Shown piece by piece: positions 60,401-62,466 of a DNA stretch of 64,000 nt (position 1 is its first letter; each line of letters starts with the position of its first letter). The translations under genes and the position numbers were made by a program. The stretch covers positions 204,922,657 through 204,986,656 of the forward strand of contig NW_026947484.1 of NCBI RefSeq assembly GCF_034190915.1, given 5' to 3'. Under the pieces are notes generated by a model that saw only the letters and a program-made list of their open reading frames with translations, did no database searches and had not been told where the DNA came from. The DNA is from Cavia porcellus (Eukaryota > Chordata > Mammalia > Rodentia > Caviidae).

Positions 60401-60601
60401 GCACAGCTGTCAGCAAGTGTTTGTCCCCTGACAAGGCACCAGGCCCTATGCCAGCCCACACTCCTCCTGCTCCAAGGGTTTGAGGTAAATCAGAAGGTGG
60501 AGAAGCTGCCCTCCAGCCAGCAGCAGTCCTAAGGGGGTTCTCTCAGCTTCTCTTGGGTCTGGTGCACCTACCTCCGGGCAGAAGCCTTCCTGTTCCTGCA
60601 T
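6456..60601 (-). CDS. PNPLA7: PNPLA7 lysophospholipase, complete coding gene in 34 coding exons
   Basis: Patatin-like phospholipase 7 hydrolyses lysophosphatidylcholine at ER and lipid-droplet membranes; it is the paralogue of neuropathy target esterase (PNPLA6). Exons run from the ATG at 60599-60601 down to the TGA at 6456-6458 and sum to 3981 nt (1326 residues; human about 1317-1342). Order in the protein: one N-terminal membrane segment (residues about 14-33), a basic linker, three cyclic-nucleotide-binding-like domains (about 145-300, 470-605, 606-707), then the patatin domain. The oxyanion loop GGGGAR is at 931-936, the nucleophile Ser961 in GTSIG and Asp1081 in DGG. All junctions are GT..AG and in phase; no inactivating change is seen. 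Introns are rich in SINEs. I assigned it by recalled similarity to human PNPLA7 rather than PNPLA6, helped by synteny. Confidence 0.97.
6647..6750 (-). CDS. PNPLA7: PNPLA7 coding exon 33
   Basis: Encodes [20 protein letters not shown] then [15 protein letters not shown], an acidic C-terminal tail. Acceptor TTGCTCCAG, donor GTGAGC. Confidence 0.95.
7297..7381 (-). CDS. PNPLA7: PNPLA7 coding exon 32
   Basis: Encodes [20 protein letters not shown] and PAKATVVD. Acceptor TGCAATCCAG, donor GTGAGT. Confidence 0.94.
7509..7619 (-). CDS. PNPLA7: PNPLA7 coding exon 31
   Basis: Encodes [20 protein letters not shown] and [17 protein letters not shown], 37 codons. Acceptor GTGCACAG, donor GTGAGG. Separated from exon 30 by an 87-bp intron. 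Confidence 0.96.
7707..7859 (-). CDS. PNPLA7: PNPLA7 coding exon 30
   Basis: Encodes [40 protein letters not shown] and KFDEIC, 51 codons. Acceptor CCCAGTAG, donor GTGAGT. Confidence 0.96.
8067..8215 (-). CDS. PNPLA7: PNPLA7 coding exon 29
   Basis: Encodes [40 protein letters not shown] and [10 protein letters not shown]. Acceptor CTCCCTAG, donor GTGGGA. Confidence 0.96.
8715..8831 (-). CDS. PNPLA7: PNPLA7 coding exon 28, catalytic aspartate
   Basis: Encodes [41 protein letters not shown] holds catalytic Asp1081. Acceptor GACCACCAG. The in-phase donor is GTGCAG; a better match to consensus, GTAAGG, begins five bases further on and would shift the frame. Confidence 0.93.
9256..9325 (-). CDS. 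PNPLA7: PNPLA7 coding exon 27
   Basis: Encodes [20 protein letters not shown] and HMD. Acceptor CCTACAG, donor GTGAGC. Confidence 0.96.
9415..9531 (-). CDS. PNPLA7: PNPLA7 coding exon 26
   Basis: Encodes [39 protein letters not shown], 39 codons. Acceptor ATCCCCAG, donor GTAGGA. Confidence 0.96.
9532..11282. other. PNPLA7 intron 25
   Basis: 1.75 kb. Apart from the ID SINE at 10671 I see nothing recognisable; long open frames here carry no conserved motif. Confidence 0.7.
10671..10780 (+). mobile_element. ID SINE in intron 25
   Basis: ID head (GATTTAGCTTAGCAGCATAA, CCTTGGGACC end) with an (AAAT)n tail. Diverged from the young consensus. Confidence 0.85.
11283..11439 (-). CDS. PNPLA7: PNPLA7 coding exon 25, catalytic serine
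   Basis: Encodes [40 protein letters not shown] and [18 protein letters not shown] carries the nucleophile Ser961. The acceptor is CTGGTGAAG (11440-11448); phase excludes a second AG two bases inside. Donor GTAAGT. Confidence 0.96.
11578..11692 (+). mobile_element. ID SINE followed by (CA)n
   Basis: GGGCTGGGGTGTAGCTTAG head ending CAGTACCA at about 11640, then an imperfect CA repeat to 11692. Confidence 0.75.
11995..12290 (+). mobile_element. Old L1 3' end (L1M type)
   Basis: Diverged copy of the ancient L1 3'UTR, recognisable by GAACATGTTCTGGAGC, ATGTAAATGTACTTAACGG and AAATGGTAAATTTAAGCT before an ACAATAAA end. Confidence 0.7.
12350..13230 (+). mobile_element. L1 3' end with ORF2 C-terminus remnants
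   Basis: Translation gives [20 protein letters not shown] and [15 protein letters not shown], the conserved L1 ORF2p C-terminus, continuing in a shifted frame (ISEINQTHI region) and then a 3'UTR. Broken and 5'-truncated. Confidence 0.85.
13433..13585 (+). mobile_element. B1-type SINE
   Basis: Begins GTTGGGTGTTGTGGTGCATG, contains TAATCCCAGCACTCAGGAGA and ends TGTCTCAAAAAA; 7SL-derived monomer with internal duplication. Confidence 0.85.
13812..13838 (+). repeat. Poly(A) run, 27 bases
   Basis: Uninterrupted A run following TACAGAGAGT. It may be the tail of a retrotransposed fragment I cannot identify. Confidence 0.8.
14495..14645 (+). mobile_element. B1-type SINE
   Basis: CTGGGTATAGTGGCACATAT ... 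CCAGCCTGGGCTACATACTG ... GATCCTGTCTCAAAAATC. Diverged. Confidence 0.75.
15060..15178 (-). CDS. PNPLA7: PNPLA7 coding exon 24, patatin oxyanion loop
   Basis: Encodes [39 protein letters not shown] and two bases of Arg936. The Gly-rich loop is the patatin oxyanion hole. Acceptor CCCTCTCAG, donor GTGAGC. Confidence 0.96.
15878..16060 (-). CDS. PNPLA7: PNPLA7 coding exon 23
   Basis: Encodes [40 protein letters not shown] and [10 protein letters not shown], 61 codons. Acceptor CCCCACAG, donor GTATGC. Confidence 0.96.
17059..17227 (-). CDS. PNPLA7: PNPLA7 coding exon 22
   Basis: Encodes [40 protein letters not shown] and [16 protein letters not shown]. Acceptor GCCCACAG, donor GTAAGG. Confidence 0.96.
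17525..17588 (-). CDS. PNPLA7: PNPLA7 coding exon 21
   Basis: Encodes [20 protein letters not shown] plus D. Acceptor TTCTCAG, donor GTGGGT. Confidence 0.95.
17950..18050 (-). mobile_element. B1-type SINE fragment
   Basis: Antisense: GAGTCTTACTATGCTGCCCA through AGCATCCCAAACGCTGGGAC. About 100 bp. Confidence 0.6.
19430..19812 (-). mobile_element. Two antisense B1-type SINEs with an ID-like fragment
   Basis: 19430-19500 resembles a reversed ID (CTGAACTATATCCCCAGTC), 19505-19640 a reversed B1 and 19685-19812 a second reversed B1 preceded by (TTG)n. Confidence 0.65.
19870..20790 (+). mobile_element. Ancient L1 ORF2/3' fragment in intron 20
   Basis: Contains the L1-type phrases TTAAAAAATGGGCCAACAAT, CACTGGCAAAGATGTAGAGA and CTCCTATTAGGACACCTAAA. 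Heavily mutated; no frame survives. Confidence 0.55.
21178..21312 (-). mobile_element. Reversed ID plus B1 fragment next to exon 20
   Basis: TGGAGTACTGAGTATTGAAC ... TACAGTCCCAGCTC is a reversed ID; TTTGAGATAAGGTCTCGCTG ... is reversed B1. Ends about 58 bp from the exon 20 donor. Confidence 0.6.
21370..21519 (-). CDS. PNPLA7: PNPLA7 coding exon 20
   Basis: Encodes [40 protein letters not shown] and ELQHALRAI. Acceptor GCCCTGCAG, donor GTGAGT. Confidence 0.96.
23815..23914 (+). mobile_element. Young ID SINE with target duplications
   Basis: Near-consensus head (GATTTAGCTCAGCAGGCATA, GAGTTCGATCCCCGGTACCA) and A tail. AAAGGGACAAAAA flanks both sides (23801-23813 and 23915-23927). Confidence 0.9.
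25525..25735. mobile_element. MER2/Tigger-like DNA transposon remnant
   Basis: CTTTATCTGAAATGATTAGG, GTTTCAGATTTCTGATTTTT and AATAGCCCTAATCTGAAAAT resemble the MER2 (pogo/Tigger-derived) consensus. Inference from memory; non-autonomous and old. Confidence 0.5.
26225..26400 (+). mobile_element. Diverged B1 with (GAAA)n tail
   Basis: CTCAGGAGTCTGAGGCAGGA ... TCTTGTCTCAAAATAC, followed by a GAAA/GAGA-rich microsatellite from about 26326. Confidence 0.7.
26515..26685 (+). mobile_element. B1-type SINE with (CAAT)n/(AAAT)n tail
   Basis: CCCAGTATGGAGGTACACAC ... CAGCCTATCTCAATC. Contains the lineage's duplicated GAGCTCAAGTCCAGCTC segment. Confidence 0.8.
27774..27843 (-). CDS. PNPLA7: PNPLA7 coding exon 19
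   Basis: Encodes [20 protein letters not shown] and PTT. Acceptor CTCCTAG. The donor GTGTGT is weaker than the others but the only one that fits the phase. Confidence 0.92.
28412..28695 (-). mobile_element. Two adjacent antisense B1-type SINEs
   Basis: 28412-28556 and 28561-28695 both read as reversed B1 (GGTTACAGGTGTGCACCACC; GTCACAGGTATGTACCACCA), each preceded by a T-rich tail. Confidence 0.75.
28886..29235 (+). mobile_element. MaLR-type LTR (MST/ORR1-like)
   Basis: Starts near TATTATGGTCTGTGTCTGGGT and ends with GTATTTTGTCTCAGTGAC then GTGACTAAGACA. These are the hallmarks of mammalian-apparent LTR elements (GTGAGCTAAACAA.. 3' region). Boundaries approximate. Confidence 0.55.
30040..30361 (+). 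mobile_element. Solo LTR of an endogenous retrovirus, intron 18 of PNPLA7
   Basis: 322 bp beginning TG and ending CA, with imperfect inverted ends (TGTTGGGCGC / GCGCCGGTCA). It is flanked by CTTTG at 30035-30039 and 30362-30366. Contains CCAAT-type boxes (ATTGGCC, ATTGGTC) and a TATA-like AAATATATAAACC near 30264-30276. No internal viral genes are present. The TGTTGGG start suggests a class II-like LTR; the family is not identified. Confidence 0.7.
30635..30748 (-). CDS. PNPLA7: PNPLA7 coding exon 18
   Basis: Encodes [20 protein letters not shown] and [18 protein letters not shown], 38 codons. Acceptor CTCCTTCAG, donor GTAAGC. Confidence 0.96.
31614..31737 (-). CDS. PNPLA7: PNPLA7 coding exon 17, third cNMP-binding domain
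   Basis: Encodes [20 protein letters not shown] and [11 protein letters not shown]. Acceptor TCTCTGCAG, donor GTAGGT. Confidence 0.96.
31970..32101 (-). CDS. PNPLA7: PNPLA7 coding exon 16
   Basis: Encodes [20 protein letters not shown] and [20 protein letters not shown]. Acceptor TGCTGGCAG, donor GTGAGG. Confidence 0.96.
32735..33075 (+). repeat. Degenerate minisatellite, ACACATGGACAAGGACAC-type units
   Basis: Roughly 340 bp of imperfect 12-18-bp units rich in ACACA and GGACAAGGACA. Purine/AC bias leaves several frames open by chance. Confidence 0.75.
33078..33185. repeat. Near-perfect 44-bp inverted repeat (foldback)
   Basis: Arms 33078-33121 and 33142-33185 are complementary at 43 of 44 positions, with a 20-bp loop. 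The right arm belongs to a B1-type SINE at 33125-33270; the left arm is its inverted copy. Confidence 0.9.
33125..33270 (+). mobile_element. B1-type SINE (right arm of the foldback)
   Basis: ATGGTGTGGCTATAATCCCA ... GATTCTGTCTCAAAAAGAC, followed by an A/CA-rich tail. Confidence 0.8.
34085..34290 (-). CDS. PNPLA7: PNPLA7 coding exon 15, second cNMP-binding domain
   Basis: Encodes [39 protein letters not shown] and SISKAHFYE. Core of cNMP-like domain 2. Acceptor TTTTATCAG, donor GTGAGT. Confidence 0.96.
34492..34648 (-). mobile_element. B1-type SINE, antisense, intron 14
   Basis: TTTTGAGACAGGGTCTCGCT ... CCTCAGCCTCCTGAGTGCTA ... GTGCGTGCCACCACACC. Confidence 0.85.
35147..35224 (-). CDS. PNPLA7: PNPLA7 coding exon 14
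   Basis: Encodes [20 protein letters not shown] and LRQGDQ, 26 codons. Acceptor TTCTAG, donor GTGAGT. Confidence 0.96.
35994..36140 (-). CDS. PNPLA7: PNPLA7 coding exon 13
   Basis: Encodes [20 protein letters not shown] and [19 protein letters not shown]. Acceptor CTTCTCCAG, donor GTAAGC. Leads into cNMP domain 2. Confidence 0.95.
36252..36352 (-). CDS. PNPLA7: PNPLA7 coding exon 12
   Basis: Encodes [20 protein letters not shown] and [14 protein letters not shown]. Acceptor TGTTTGTAG, donor GTAGGT. Confidence 0.94.
36772..36868 (-). mobile_element. ID SINE, antisense, intron 11
   Basis: GTGCTGGGGATCAAACCTAG ... ACCACTTAGCTATACTCCCA. Diverged reversed ID. Confidence 0.7.
37239..37372 (-). 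mobile_element. B1-type SINE, antisense
   Basis: T run, then TTGAGACACAGTCTTGCTGT ... CTCCTGCCTTAGTGC. Confidence 0.75.
37909..38065 (+). mobile_element. B1-type SINE
   Basis: GCTGGGTGTGGTAGAGCACA ... GCACTTGGGAGGCTGAGGCA ... GTGTCTCAAAAAGAC. Confidence 0.85.
38255..38320 (+). mobile_element. L1M 3' end fragment
   Basis: GTGAATGTACTAAAAACCAC is a signature of the L1M 3'UTR. It is followed directly by the AT microsatellite. Confidence 0.5.
38320..38512. repeat. Compound (TA)n-(CT)n-(TA)n microsatellite
   Basis: AT-rich dinucleotide tracts with an internal (CT)n block (about 38444-38468) and a final uninterrupted (AT)n block of about 38-40 bases. Confidence 0.9.
38512..38632 (-). mobile_element. 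B1-type SINE, antisense
   Basis: TTTGTAGCCCAGGCTGGTCT ... CAAGTGCTGGGATTATAAGA ... GAGCCACCATGCTTGGC. Confidence 0.8.
39320..39460 (-). CDS. PNPLA7: PNPLA7 coding exon 11
   Basis: Encodes [20 protein letters not shown] and GEPDLLAPQ. Acceptor TGTCTATAG, donor GTAAAG. A GTGAGC inside the exon (after ..CCTCAGACAG) is an alternative in-exon donor candidate. Confidence 0.92.
39726..39852 (-). CDS. PNPLA7: PNPLA7 coding exon 10
   Basis: Encodes [20 protein letters not shown] and a polar stretch ending RSCDS. Linker between cNMP domains 1 and 2, less conserved. Acceptor TGTCACAG, donor GTACAG. Confidence 0.94.
40455..40535 (-). CDS. PNPLA7: PNPLA7 coding exon 9
   Basis: Encodes [20 protein letters not shown] and TTELFNP. 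Acceptor CATGCAG, donor GTGAGT. Confidence 0.96.
40748..40975 (+). mobile_element. B1-type SINE followed by ID SINE, intron 8
   Basis: B1 at 40748-40850 (CCAGGCACAATGGCTCTAGT ... GATCCTGTCAAAACAAAC) and ID at 40886-40975 (GGGGCTAGGGTGTGGCTCAG ... CCAATACCACC). Confidence 0.7.
41214..41342 (-). CDS. PNPLA7: PNPLA7 coding exon 8
   Basis: Encodes [40 protein letters not shown] and VVQ, 43 codons, completing cNMP domain 1. Acceptor TTGTTCCAG, donor GTGAGT. Confidence 0.96.
42885..43590 (+). mobile_element. L1 3' end, same family as the copy at 12350
   Basis: Shares ORF2 C-terminal sequence ([18 protein letters not shown] in one frame; [16 protein letters not shown] in another) and a matching 3'UTR (ATAGTTATACTACTGATTTC). 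Several indels; inactive. Confidence 0.8.
43590..43672 (-). mobile_element. ID SINE, antisense
   Basis: GGTGGTACTGGAGATTGAAC ... TGAGCTACATCCCAAGCCC. Confidence 0.65.
43675..43880 (-). mobile_element. L1 ORF2 fragment, antisense
   Basis: Reads as the reverse complement of the L1 ORF2 segment around 'CAATCCCAATCAAAATCCCAGCA'-type sequence (here CTGCTGGGATTTTGGCTTG on the plus strand). Short and diverged. Confidence 0.5.
44396..44575. mobile_element. Inverted pair of ID-like SINEs
   Basis: 44396-44462 reads as reversed ID (AAACTCAGTACCTTGCAC ... ACTTAGCTATATACCTGAC); 44490-44575 reads forward (GGCCAGGGATTTAGCTCAAC). Confidence 0.6.
45035..45165 (+). mobile_element. B1-type SINE
   Basis: CTGGGTGTGGTGGCTCACAT ... 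GAACTACATAGCAACATCCT ... TCTCAAGAAAAAAATT. Confidence 0.85.
45372..45715 (+). mobile_element. SINE cluster: B1, young ID, older ID, (GGAT)n
   Basis: B1 45372-45520 with a long A tail; a near-consensus ID 45525-45616 (GCGACATAAGCGCCTGCCTT) inserted in that tail; an older ID 45628-45680 (CAATCCCCAGTACCACC); then GGAT repeats 45688-45712. Confidence 0.8.
46275..46465 (+). mobile_element. B1-type SINE joined to ID-like SINE
   Basis: B1 (CAGGTGTGGTGGTGTATCCC ... GGTCCTGTTTCACAAAATAA) followed by an ID-like unit ending TCAATCCCCGGTACTGA. Confidence 0.7.
46869..47175 (+). mobile_element. ID SINE followed by B1-type SINE
   Basis: ID 46869-46965 (GGAGGTTTGGCTCAGCAGTG ... GATCCCTGGCACC) and B1 46981-47125 with an A/GAAAG tail. 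Confidence 0.8.
47963..48150 (+). mobile_element. Diverged B1-type SINE plus ID-like tail unit
   Basis: CTGGGCACGGTGCTCCCAAC ... GACCTGGGCAACTTAGCAAC, then a unit ending CCAATCGTCAGTACTG. Confidence 0.55.
48792..49567 (+). promoter_or_regulatory. 5'UTR/internal promoter region of the HAL1-like element
   Basis: 776 bp, CpG-containing and much richer in GC than flanking intron. It begins shortly before AACATGGCGGACAG, which contains AAGATGG/YY1-like CATGGCGG. This suggests an L1-type internal RNA polymerase II promoter. Function is inferred from position and composition only. Confidence 0.5.
49568..50542 (+). CDS. L1-type ORF1p, 324 residues, intact
   Basis: RNA-binding nucleic-acid chaperone of L1 retrotransposons. 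Lys-rich start [11 protein letters not shown] heptad-type coiled coil runs over about residues 85-150 ([34 protein letters not shown]). The RRM-like core is about 155-250 ([36 protein letters not shown]), and the C-terminal domain about 250-324 ([36 protein letters not shown]). The human motif AAREKG reads AVRDKK here. The family is usually about 340-370 residues. The start context (A at -3, G at +4) is good. An unbroken frame implies recent insertion or selection. Confidence 0.93.
   Translation: MGKGSKKKGSSAPNSEKQAIVDTAPIYIKRHIESLIDQFRNEVINDLKLEVCRIVREMLSTTQEKTDGGMEEQKKRGELLDGENRESIEYVKQVQRDYQEIKKSIQDWHNNLKKTKDRLSELEGRLVIWENEMKNFLKITKKQTAIIQRQEDDKRSHNLRIKNIKEEVGTQTSELQKLLTEIIQENFPNLAKGKDTQMYEAYRTPATYNPNRATPRHIIIKIPEIQYKNRILKAVRDKKQTTYKGTPIRITADFSAQTIKSRKAWGEIIQALKDNNLQPRLRYPAQLSLEIDGKTRCFQDKEELGEFATTNSTLQKVLQDILKK
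50543..52094 (+). other. 3' non-coding region of the HAL1-like element
   Basis: AT-rich, no frame over about 75 codons on the element's sense strand, and no similarity noticed to L1 endonuclease/RT motifs. It does not resemble the L1 3' ends at 12350-13200 and 42885-43590 in this window. Ends with a T-rich stretch, AAATAAA and poly(A). Confidence 0.6.
51308..51415 (+). mobile_element. ID SINE nested in the HAL1-like element
   Basis: tRNA-Ala-derived head with intact Pol III A box (TTAGCTCAGCGG) and B box (GAGTTCGATCC), then an A-rich tail. Flanked by perfect 15-bp duplications (51293-51307 and 51416-51430). Confidence 0.95.
52292..52372 (-). CDS. PNPLA7: PNPLA7 coding exon 7
   Basis: Encodes [20 protein letters not shown] and SILDVIT, 27 whole codons. 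Acceptor CATGCAG, donor GTAAGC (52286-52291). The donor is only about 200 bp from the poly(A) end of the HAL1-like insertion. Confidence 0.96.
52548..52672 (+). mobile_element. B1-type SINE
   Basis: CCAGGCTTGGTGGTATACCC ... GACCCTGTCTCAAAA. Its tail is interrupted by the reversed ID that follows. Confidence 0.75.
52673..52778 (-). mobile_element. Young ID SINE, antisense, inserted in a B1 tail
   Basis: Reverse of the near-consensus ID (ATCGGTACCAGGGATCAAAC ... CTTATGCCGCTAAGCTAAAT). TGTCTCAAAAAA on both sides suggests target duplication within the B1 tail. Confidence 0.88.
52793..53095 (+). mobile_element. B1-type SINE and a short ID-like unit
   Basis: B1 52793-52945 (GCTGAGTATAGTGGCACAGG ... 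GGACATTTTCTCAAAAC) and an ID-like unit 53033-53090. Confidence 0.65.
53276..53412 (+). mobile_element. B1-type SINE, 5'-truncated
   Basis: CCTGTAATCCCAGCACTCAG ... GAGCTCAAGGCCAGCCTGAA ... ACCCTGTCTCAAAAAGAC. Close to what looks like the lineage consensus. Confidence 0.85.
53725..54122 (-). mobile_element. Three reversed ID SINEs in a row plus a reversed B1
   Basis: IDs at 53725-53800, 53818-53903 and 53925-54006 (each GGTACTGGGGAT..AGCCCC or diverged) followed by reversed B1 54008-54122. Confidence 0.75.
54332..54440 (+). mobile_element. ID SINE with (AAT)n tail
   Basis: GGGCCAAGGATTTAGCTCAG ... GAGTTCGATCTCTGGTACCA then (AAT)11-12. Flanked by AATAATACCAGGG / AATAATGCCAGGG. Confidence 0.85.
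54727..54925 (+). mobile_element. B1-type SINE followed by ID SINE
   Basis: B1 54727-54825 (CCAGGCATGGTGGTGCATGC) and ID 54834-54925 (GTTTGATTCCTGGTACC). Confidence 0.7.
55195..55470 (-). mobile_element. Two antisense B1-type SINEs beside exon 6
   Basis: 55195-55338 (TTTTGAGGCAGGGTTTCACT ... TGTGTGCCACTACATC) and 55342-55470 (TTTTGAGACAAGGTCTCC ... CTGCCTCAGCCTGC). Confidence 0.7.
55532..55691 (-). CDS. PNPLA7: PNPLA7 coding exon 6, first cNMP-binding domain
   Basis: Encodes [20 protein letters not shown] and [16 protein letters not shown]. This is the start of cyclic-nucleotide-binding-like domain 1. Acceptor TTATTCCAG, donor GTGAGT. Confidence 0.96.
56140..56416 (+). repeat. Direct duplication copy A (contains an ID SINE)
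   Basis: 277 bp nearly identical to 57408-57680. Includes an ID at 56234-56330 flanked by TTATTCTGG on both sides. Confidence 0.92.
56513..56653 (-). CDS. PNPLA7: PNPLA7 coding exon 5
   Basis: Encodes [40 protein letters not shown] and LYMLKNV. Acceptor TTCATAG, donor GTAAGA. Confidence 0.95.
56713..56820 (+). mobile_element. ID-like SINE followed by (ATGC)n
   Basis: GGTTGGCAAGGTAGCTCAG ... GATCTTTGGGACTA, then alternating purine-pyrimidine (GCAT)n at about 56795-56818. Confidence 0.6.
56933..57024 (-). CDS. PNPLA7: PNPLA7 coding exon 4
   Basis: Encodes [20 protein letters not shown] then [10 protein letters not shown]. Acceptor CTCTGCAG, donor GTACCA. With exon 5 it is flanked by the two copies of the duplicated segment described separately. 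Confidence 0.94.
57408..57680 (+). repeat. Direct duplication copy B
   Basis: 273 bp, same flanks and the same ID insertion (57502-57590) as copy A, so it was copied after that SINE inserted. Lies in intron 3; copy A lies in intron 5. Confidence 0.92.
58210..58289 (-). CDS. PNPLA7: PNPLA7 coding exon 3
   Basis: Encodes [20 protein letters not shown] and GRKIMRK. Acceptor CTCTCACAG, chosen over a second AG five bases inside because only the first keeps phase. Donor GTAACC. Confidence 0.94.
58497..58530. repeat. (CA)n microsatellite
   Basis: Imperfect CA repeat interrupted by GATA, beside PNPLA7 exon 2. Confidence 0.8.
58571..58658 (-). CDS. PNPLA7: PNPLA7 coding exon 2, membrane anchor
   Basis: Encodes LTG then a hydrophobic segment ([19 protein letters not shown]) followed by YRRVHGF. 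This is the single N-terminal transmembrane helix of PNPLA6/7. Acceptor CTGCCTAG, donor GTGAGT. Confidence 0.94.
58659..60571. other. PNPLA7 intron between coding exons 1 and 2
   Basis: 1.9 kb with one diverged B1 (59215). The remainder shows no gene, and no enhancer motif was assigned. Confidence 0.6.
59215..59335 (+). mobile_element. Diverged B1-type SINE
   Basis: AGTCCCAGCTACTTGGAAAG ... GACCCCATCTCAAGAAAGG, then purine-rich sequence. Confidence 0.6.
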
Positions 60602-60603
60602 GG
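60572..60603 (-). CDS. PNPLA7: PNPLA7 coding exon 1
   Basis: ATG is the complement of 60599-60601, two bases after the acceptor. Encodes [10 protein letters not shown], ten acidic/polar residues before the membrane segment, compared with MEEEKDDSPQ as I recall for human. Donor GTAGGT (60566-60571). Low similarity makes this the least certain exon, but phase and splice sites fit. Confidence 0.75.
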
Positions 60604-61140
60604 CTGACAAAGGAACACAGTCCAGAGTTAAAGGACACAGGGGTCACCGCCTATTCGCCCAGCCTTCTTGTGCCTGTCCAAGTCATACTAGGTTCCCATG
60701 CAGGGAAGCTCTCTGGAGAAGAGCAAGCTGTGGGAGAAGCAACCAAGTCCGCTGCCACCTCCCGTAAACAGCACTCATGTGGCTAGGAACTGGACAAGCC
60801 AGGCACTAGCTCTCTCCCCACAGCCAGCGTTGGAGCTAGGCCCAGTGCCAGGGCTGGGTTGGGACAGGCAGTCCAGGGCCAGTTCCAGCTGGGGCAAAGG
60901 GTGTGACTAGCCCACGGTTCAGGAGAGGCAAAGCAAAAAGGCTAAGGCCAGGTGAAGAAGGGTATGGCCGGAAGCGGGCAGGACTAGAATGGGGAAGTCA
61001 CGATAAGGATTTCAGGGGGTTCCAGGTTCAGGGCACAGGTCTTCACTAGGCCTGCTCAGGGCAAGGGGGATGGGCACACAGGGCGGCACCCTCTTGGTAT
61101 CCAACACTGCACCAAAGGAGCATGAACGAGGGGCAGGGAA

Positions 61141-61218
61141 GCAGGGGATTTAGCTCAGCAGCATAAGTGTATGCCTGGCAAGTTCAAGATTGTGAGTTCA
61201 ATCCCCGTACCAAAAAAA
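61141..61218 (+). mobile_element. ID SINE near the PNPLA7/MRPL41 promoter
   Basis: GGGGATTTAGCTCAGCAGCA ... GAGTTCAATCCCCGTACC with a short A tail. Confidence 0.8.
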
Positions 61219-61604
61219 GGAAGGCGGGGAGGACACCCCAAAGAGTGAAGAACATTGCTGAACGTGGAGGGACTGAAGGACACCACAAGGCGCAAGGGGA
61301 ATAGGAACAGGAGTAGCGCTACGGAAGGTAAGGGGTACACCACCATAGGAAGGTCAGGGGACATAGAGGGGGTGAGGAGACACCTTGCAGAGTGAAGGGG
61401 ACAATGAAGGAGGTGAGGGGAACACCGCGAGCCGTGGGAAGACACTCTGGGGCTCTCTGGGGACACTGCAGAAGGGCCCCGTGAGCAGCGATGGTCATGC
61501 CGACTGGGCGCGGAATGGAGCAGCGAGAGGGGAGAGAGGGCGACACTTCCCCCCCAATAGGCGGGACCGGAGATGCAACCTCCTGGCGCTGGGCGGTGAC
61601 TCAC

Positions 61605-61700
61605 CGACCCGCTCCCGACACCCGCCTCCCCGTGCGCGCCCCCGACGTGCCTGGCGTGTGCGCTCCCGGCACTCCGCCCATCTCTCCACGCATTGGCGGG
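61605..61700 (-). other. PNPLA7: Probable PNPLA7 non-coding first exon
   Basis: The first coding exon begins behind a strong acceptor (TTCCTTTGTCAG), so an upstream untranslated exon is expected. On the minus strand a consensus donor GTGAGT (61599-61604) follows GC-rich sequence in the CpG island. The exon end at 61605 is supported by this donor. The start is a guess. Confidence 0.45.
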
Positions 61701-61799
61701 GGCTCCAAAGTCCCGCCCCTTTCAGAGAGGCAGCGCATTGGCGTGACGGCGACCAATCTCAGCTCCCCTTGTTGCTCGGTGGCCCGGAGCGCTTTGTGG

Positions 61800-61859
61800 T
61801 CGCAGTGAAGTGACCCATCCGCGGTGCCATTTGGAGAGTTGTGAGAGCCGCTGGCCCAG
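61800..61859 (+). other. MRPL41: MRPL41 5'UTR exon (end supported, start inferred)
   Basis: Donor CCCAG|GTCAGT at 61859/61860 and acceptor TTTTCCTCCCACAG ending at 62050 define a 191-bp intron in the 5'UTR. The upstream end is not determined. The coding exon begins eight bases after the acceptor. Confidence 0.65.
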
Positions 61860-62058
61860 GTCAGTCCTTTCTTTTGCATCTGATACGGCGCCTCCTTCGC
61901 CCTTAGGATCTAGGATCTTCCCTCGGCCTTCTGCACTCTGGGCTGGGTCCAGGCGTCCTCTCTGTCCTCGGGGTCTGGGATCCTCCGGGCGGGCATTGTT
62001 CCTCTCGTCAGCCCTAGATGTGGGTCTTTCTGAGCATTTTCCTCCCACAGGGCACAAG

Positions 62059-62466
62059 ATGGGCTTCCTGACCACAGTGACACAAGGCCTGGTGCGAGGA
62101 GCGGACCGAATGAGCAAGTGGACAAGCAAACGAGGGCCCCGCACCTTTTACAAGAGCCGGGGTGCCAAGGGTACGGGCTTCCACGCCCCTGGCTGGAAGT
62201 TTGTGCAGATAAAGGAACAGGTCCCAGAATTTATCGTCCCAAACTTGACTGGCTTCAAACTCAAGCCCTACGTGAATTATCGCGCTCCAGCAGGCACAGA
62301 CACCCCTCTGACAGCCAGAGCTCTCTTCATGGAAACAGTTGCCCCTGCTATCGAAAAGGACTTCAAGGAAGGCACTTTTGATCCTGACAATCTGGAAAAG
62401 TACGGCTTTGAGCCTACCCAGGAAGGCAAGCTCTTTCAGCTGTATCCCAAGAACTTTCCACGCTAG
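62059..62466 (+). CDS. MRPL41: Mitochondrial ribosomal protein L41 (mL41)
   Basis: A mammal-specific protein of the mitoribosomal large subunit, also reported to stabilise p53/p27. The uninterrupted frame gives 135 residues (human about 137). Conserved blocks are [17 protein letters not shown] (about 12-28), [40 protein letters not shown] and [18 protein letters not shown] at the C-terminus. The N-terminus [11 protein letters not shown] is the variable import region. The ATG at 62059 sits in exon 2 just after the acceptor; an upstream in-frame ATG at 61810 would read through the intron. No canonical AATAAA was found in the next 500 bases. Confidence 0.97.
   Translation: MGFLTTVTQGLVRGADRMSKWTSKRGPRTFYKSRGAKGTGFHAPGWKFVQIKEQVPEFIVPNLTGFKLKPYVNYRAPAGTDTPLTARALFMETVAPAIEKDFKEGTFDPDNLEKYGFEPTQEGKLFQLYPKNFPR

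Larger units (their letters stand above)
61480..61860. promoter_or_regulatory. Divergent CpG-island promoter of PNPLA7 (-) and MRPL41 (+)
   Basis: The only CpG-rich stretch between the two head-to-head genes. It contains inverted CCAAT boxes (ATTGG at 61692-61696 and 61737-61741), a forward CCAAT (61753-61757), a GC box (CCGCCCC near 61713-61719) and a TGACG motif (61744-61748). No TATA box was seen. This is typical of a shared housekeeping bidirectional promoter; start sites are inferred only. Confidence 0.7.

Noticed and set aside
61810..62466. 218-codon frame extending MRPL41 upstream
   Set aside because: It runs through the 61860-62050 intron (GT..AG) and 5'UTR. The extra residues match nothing in mL41; the family N-terminus begins at 62059.
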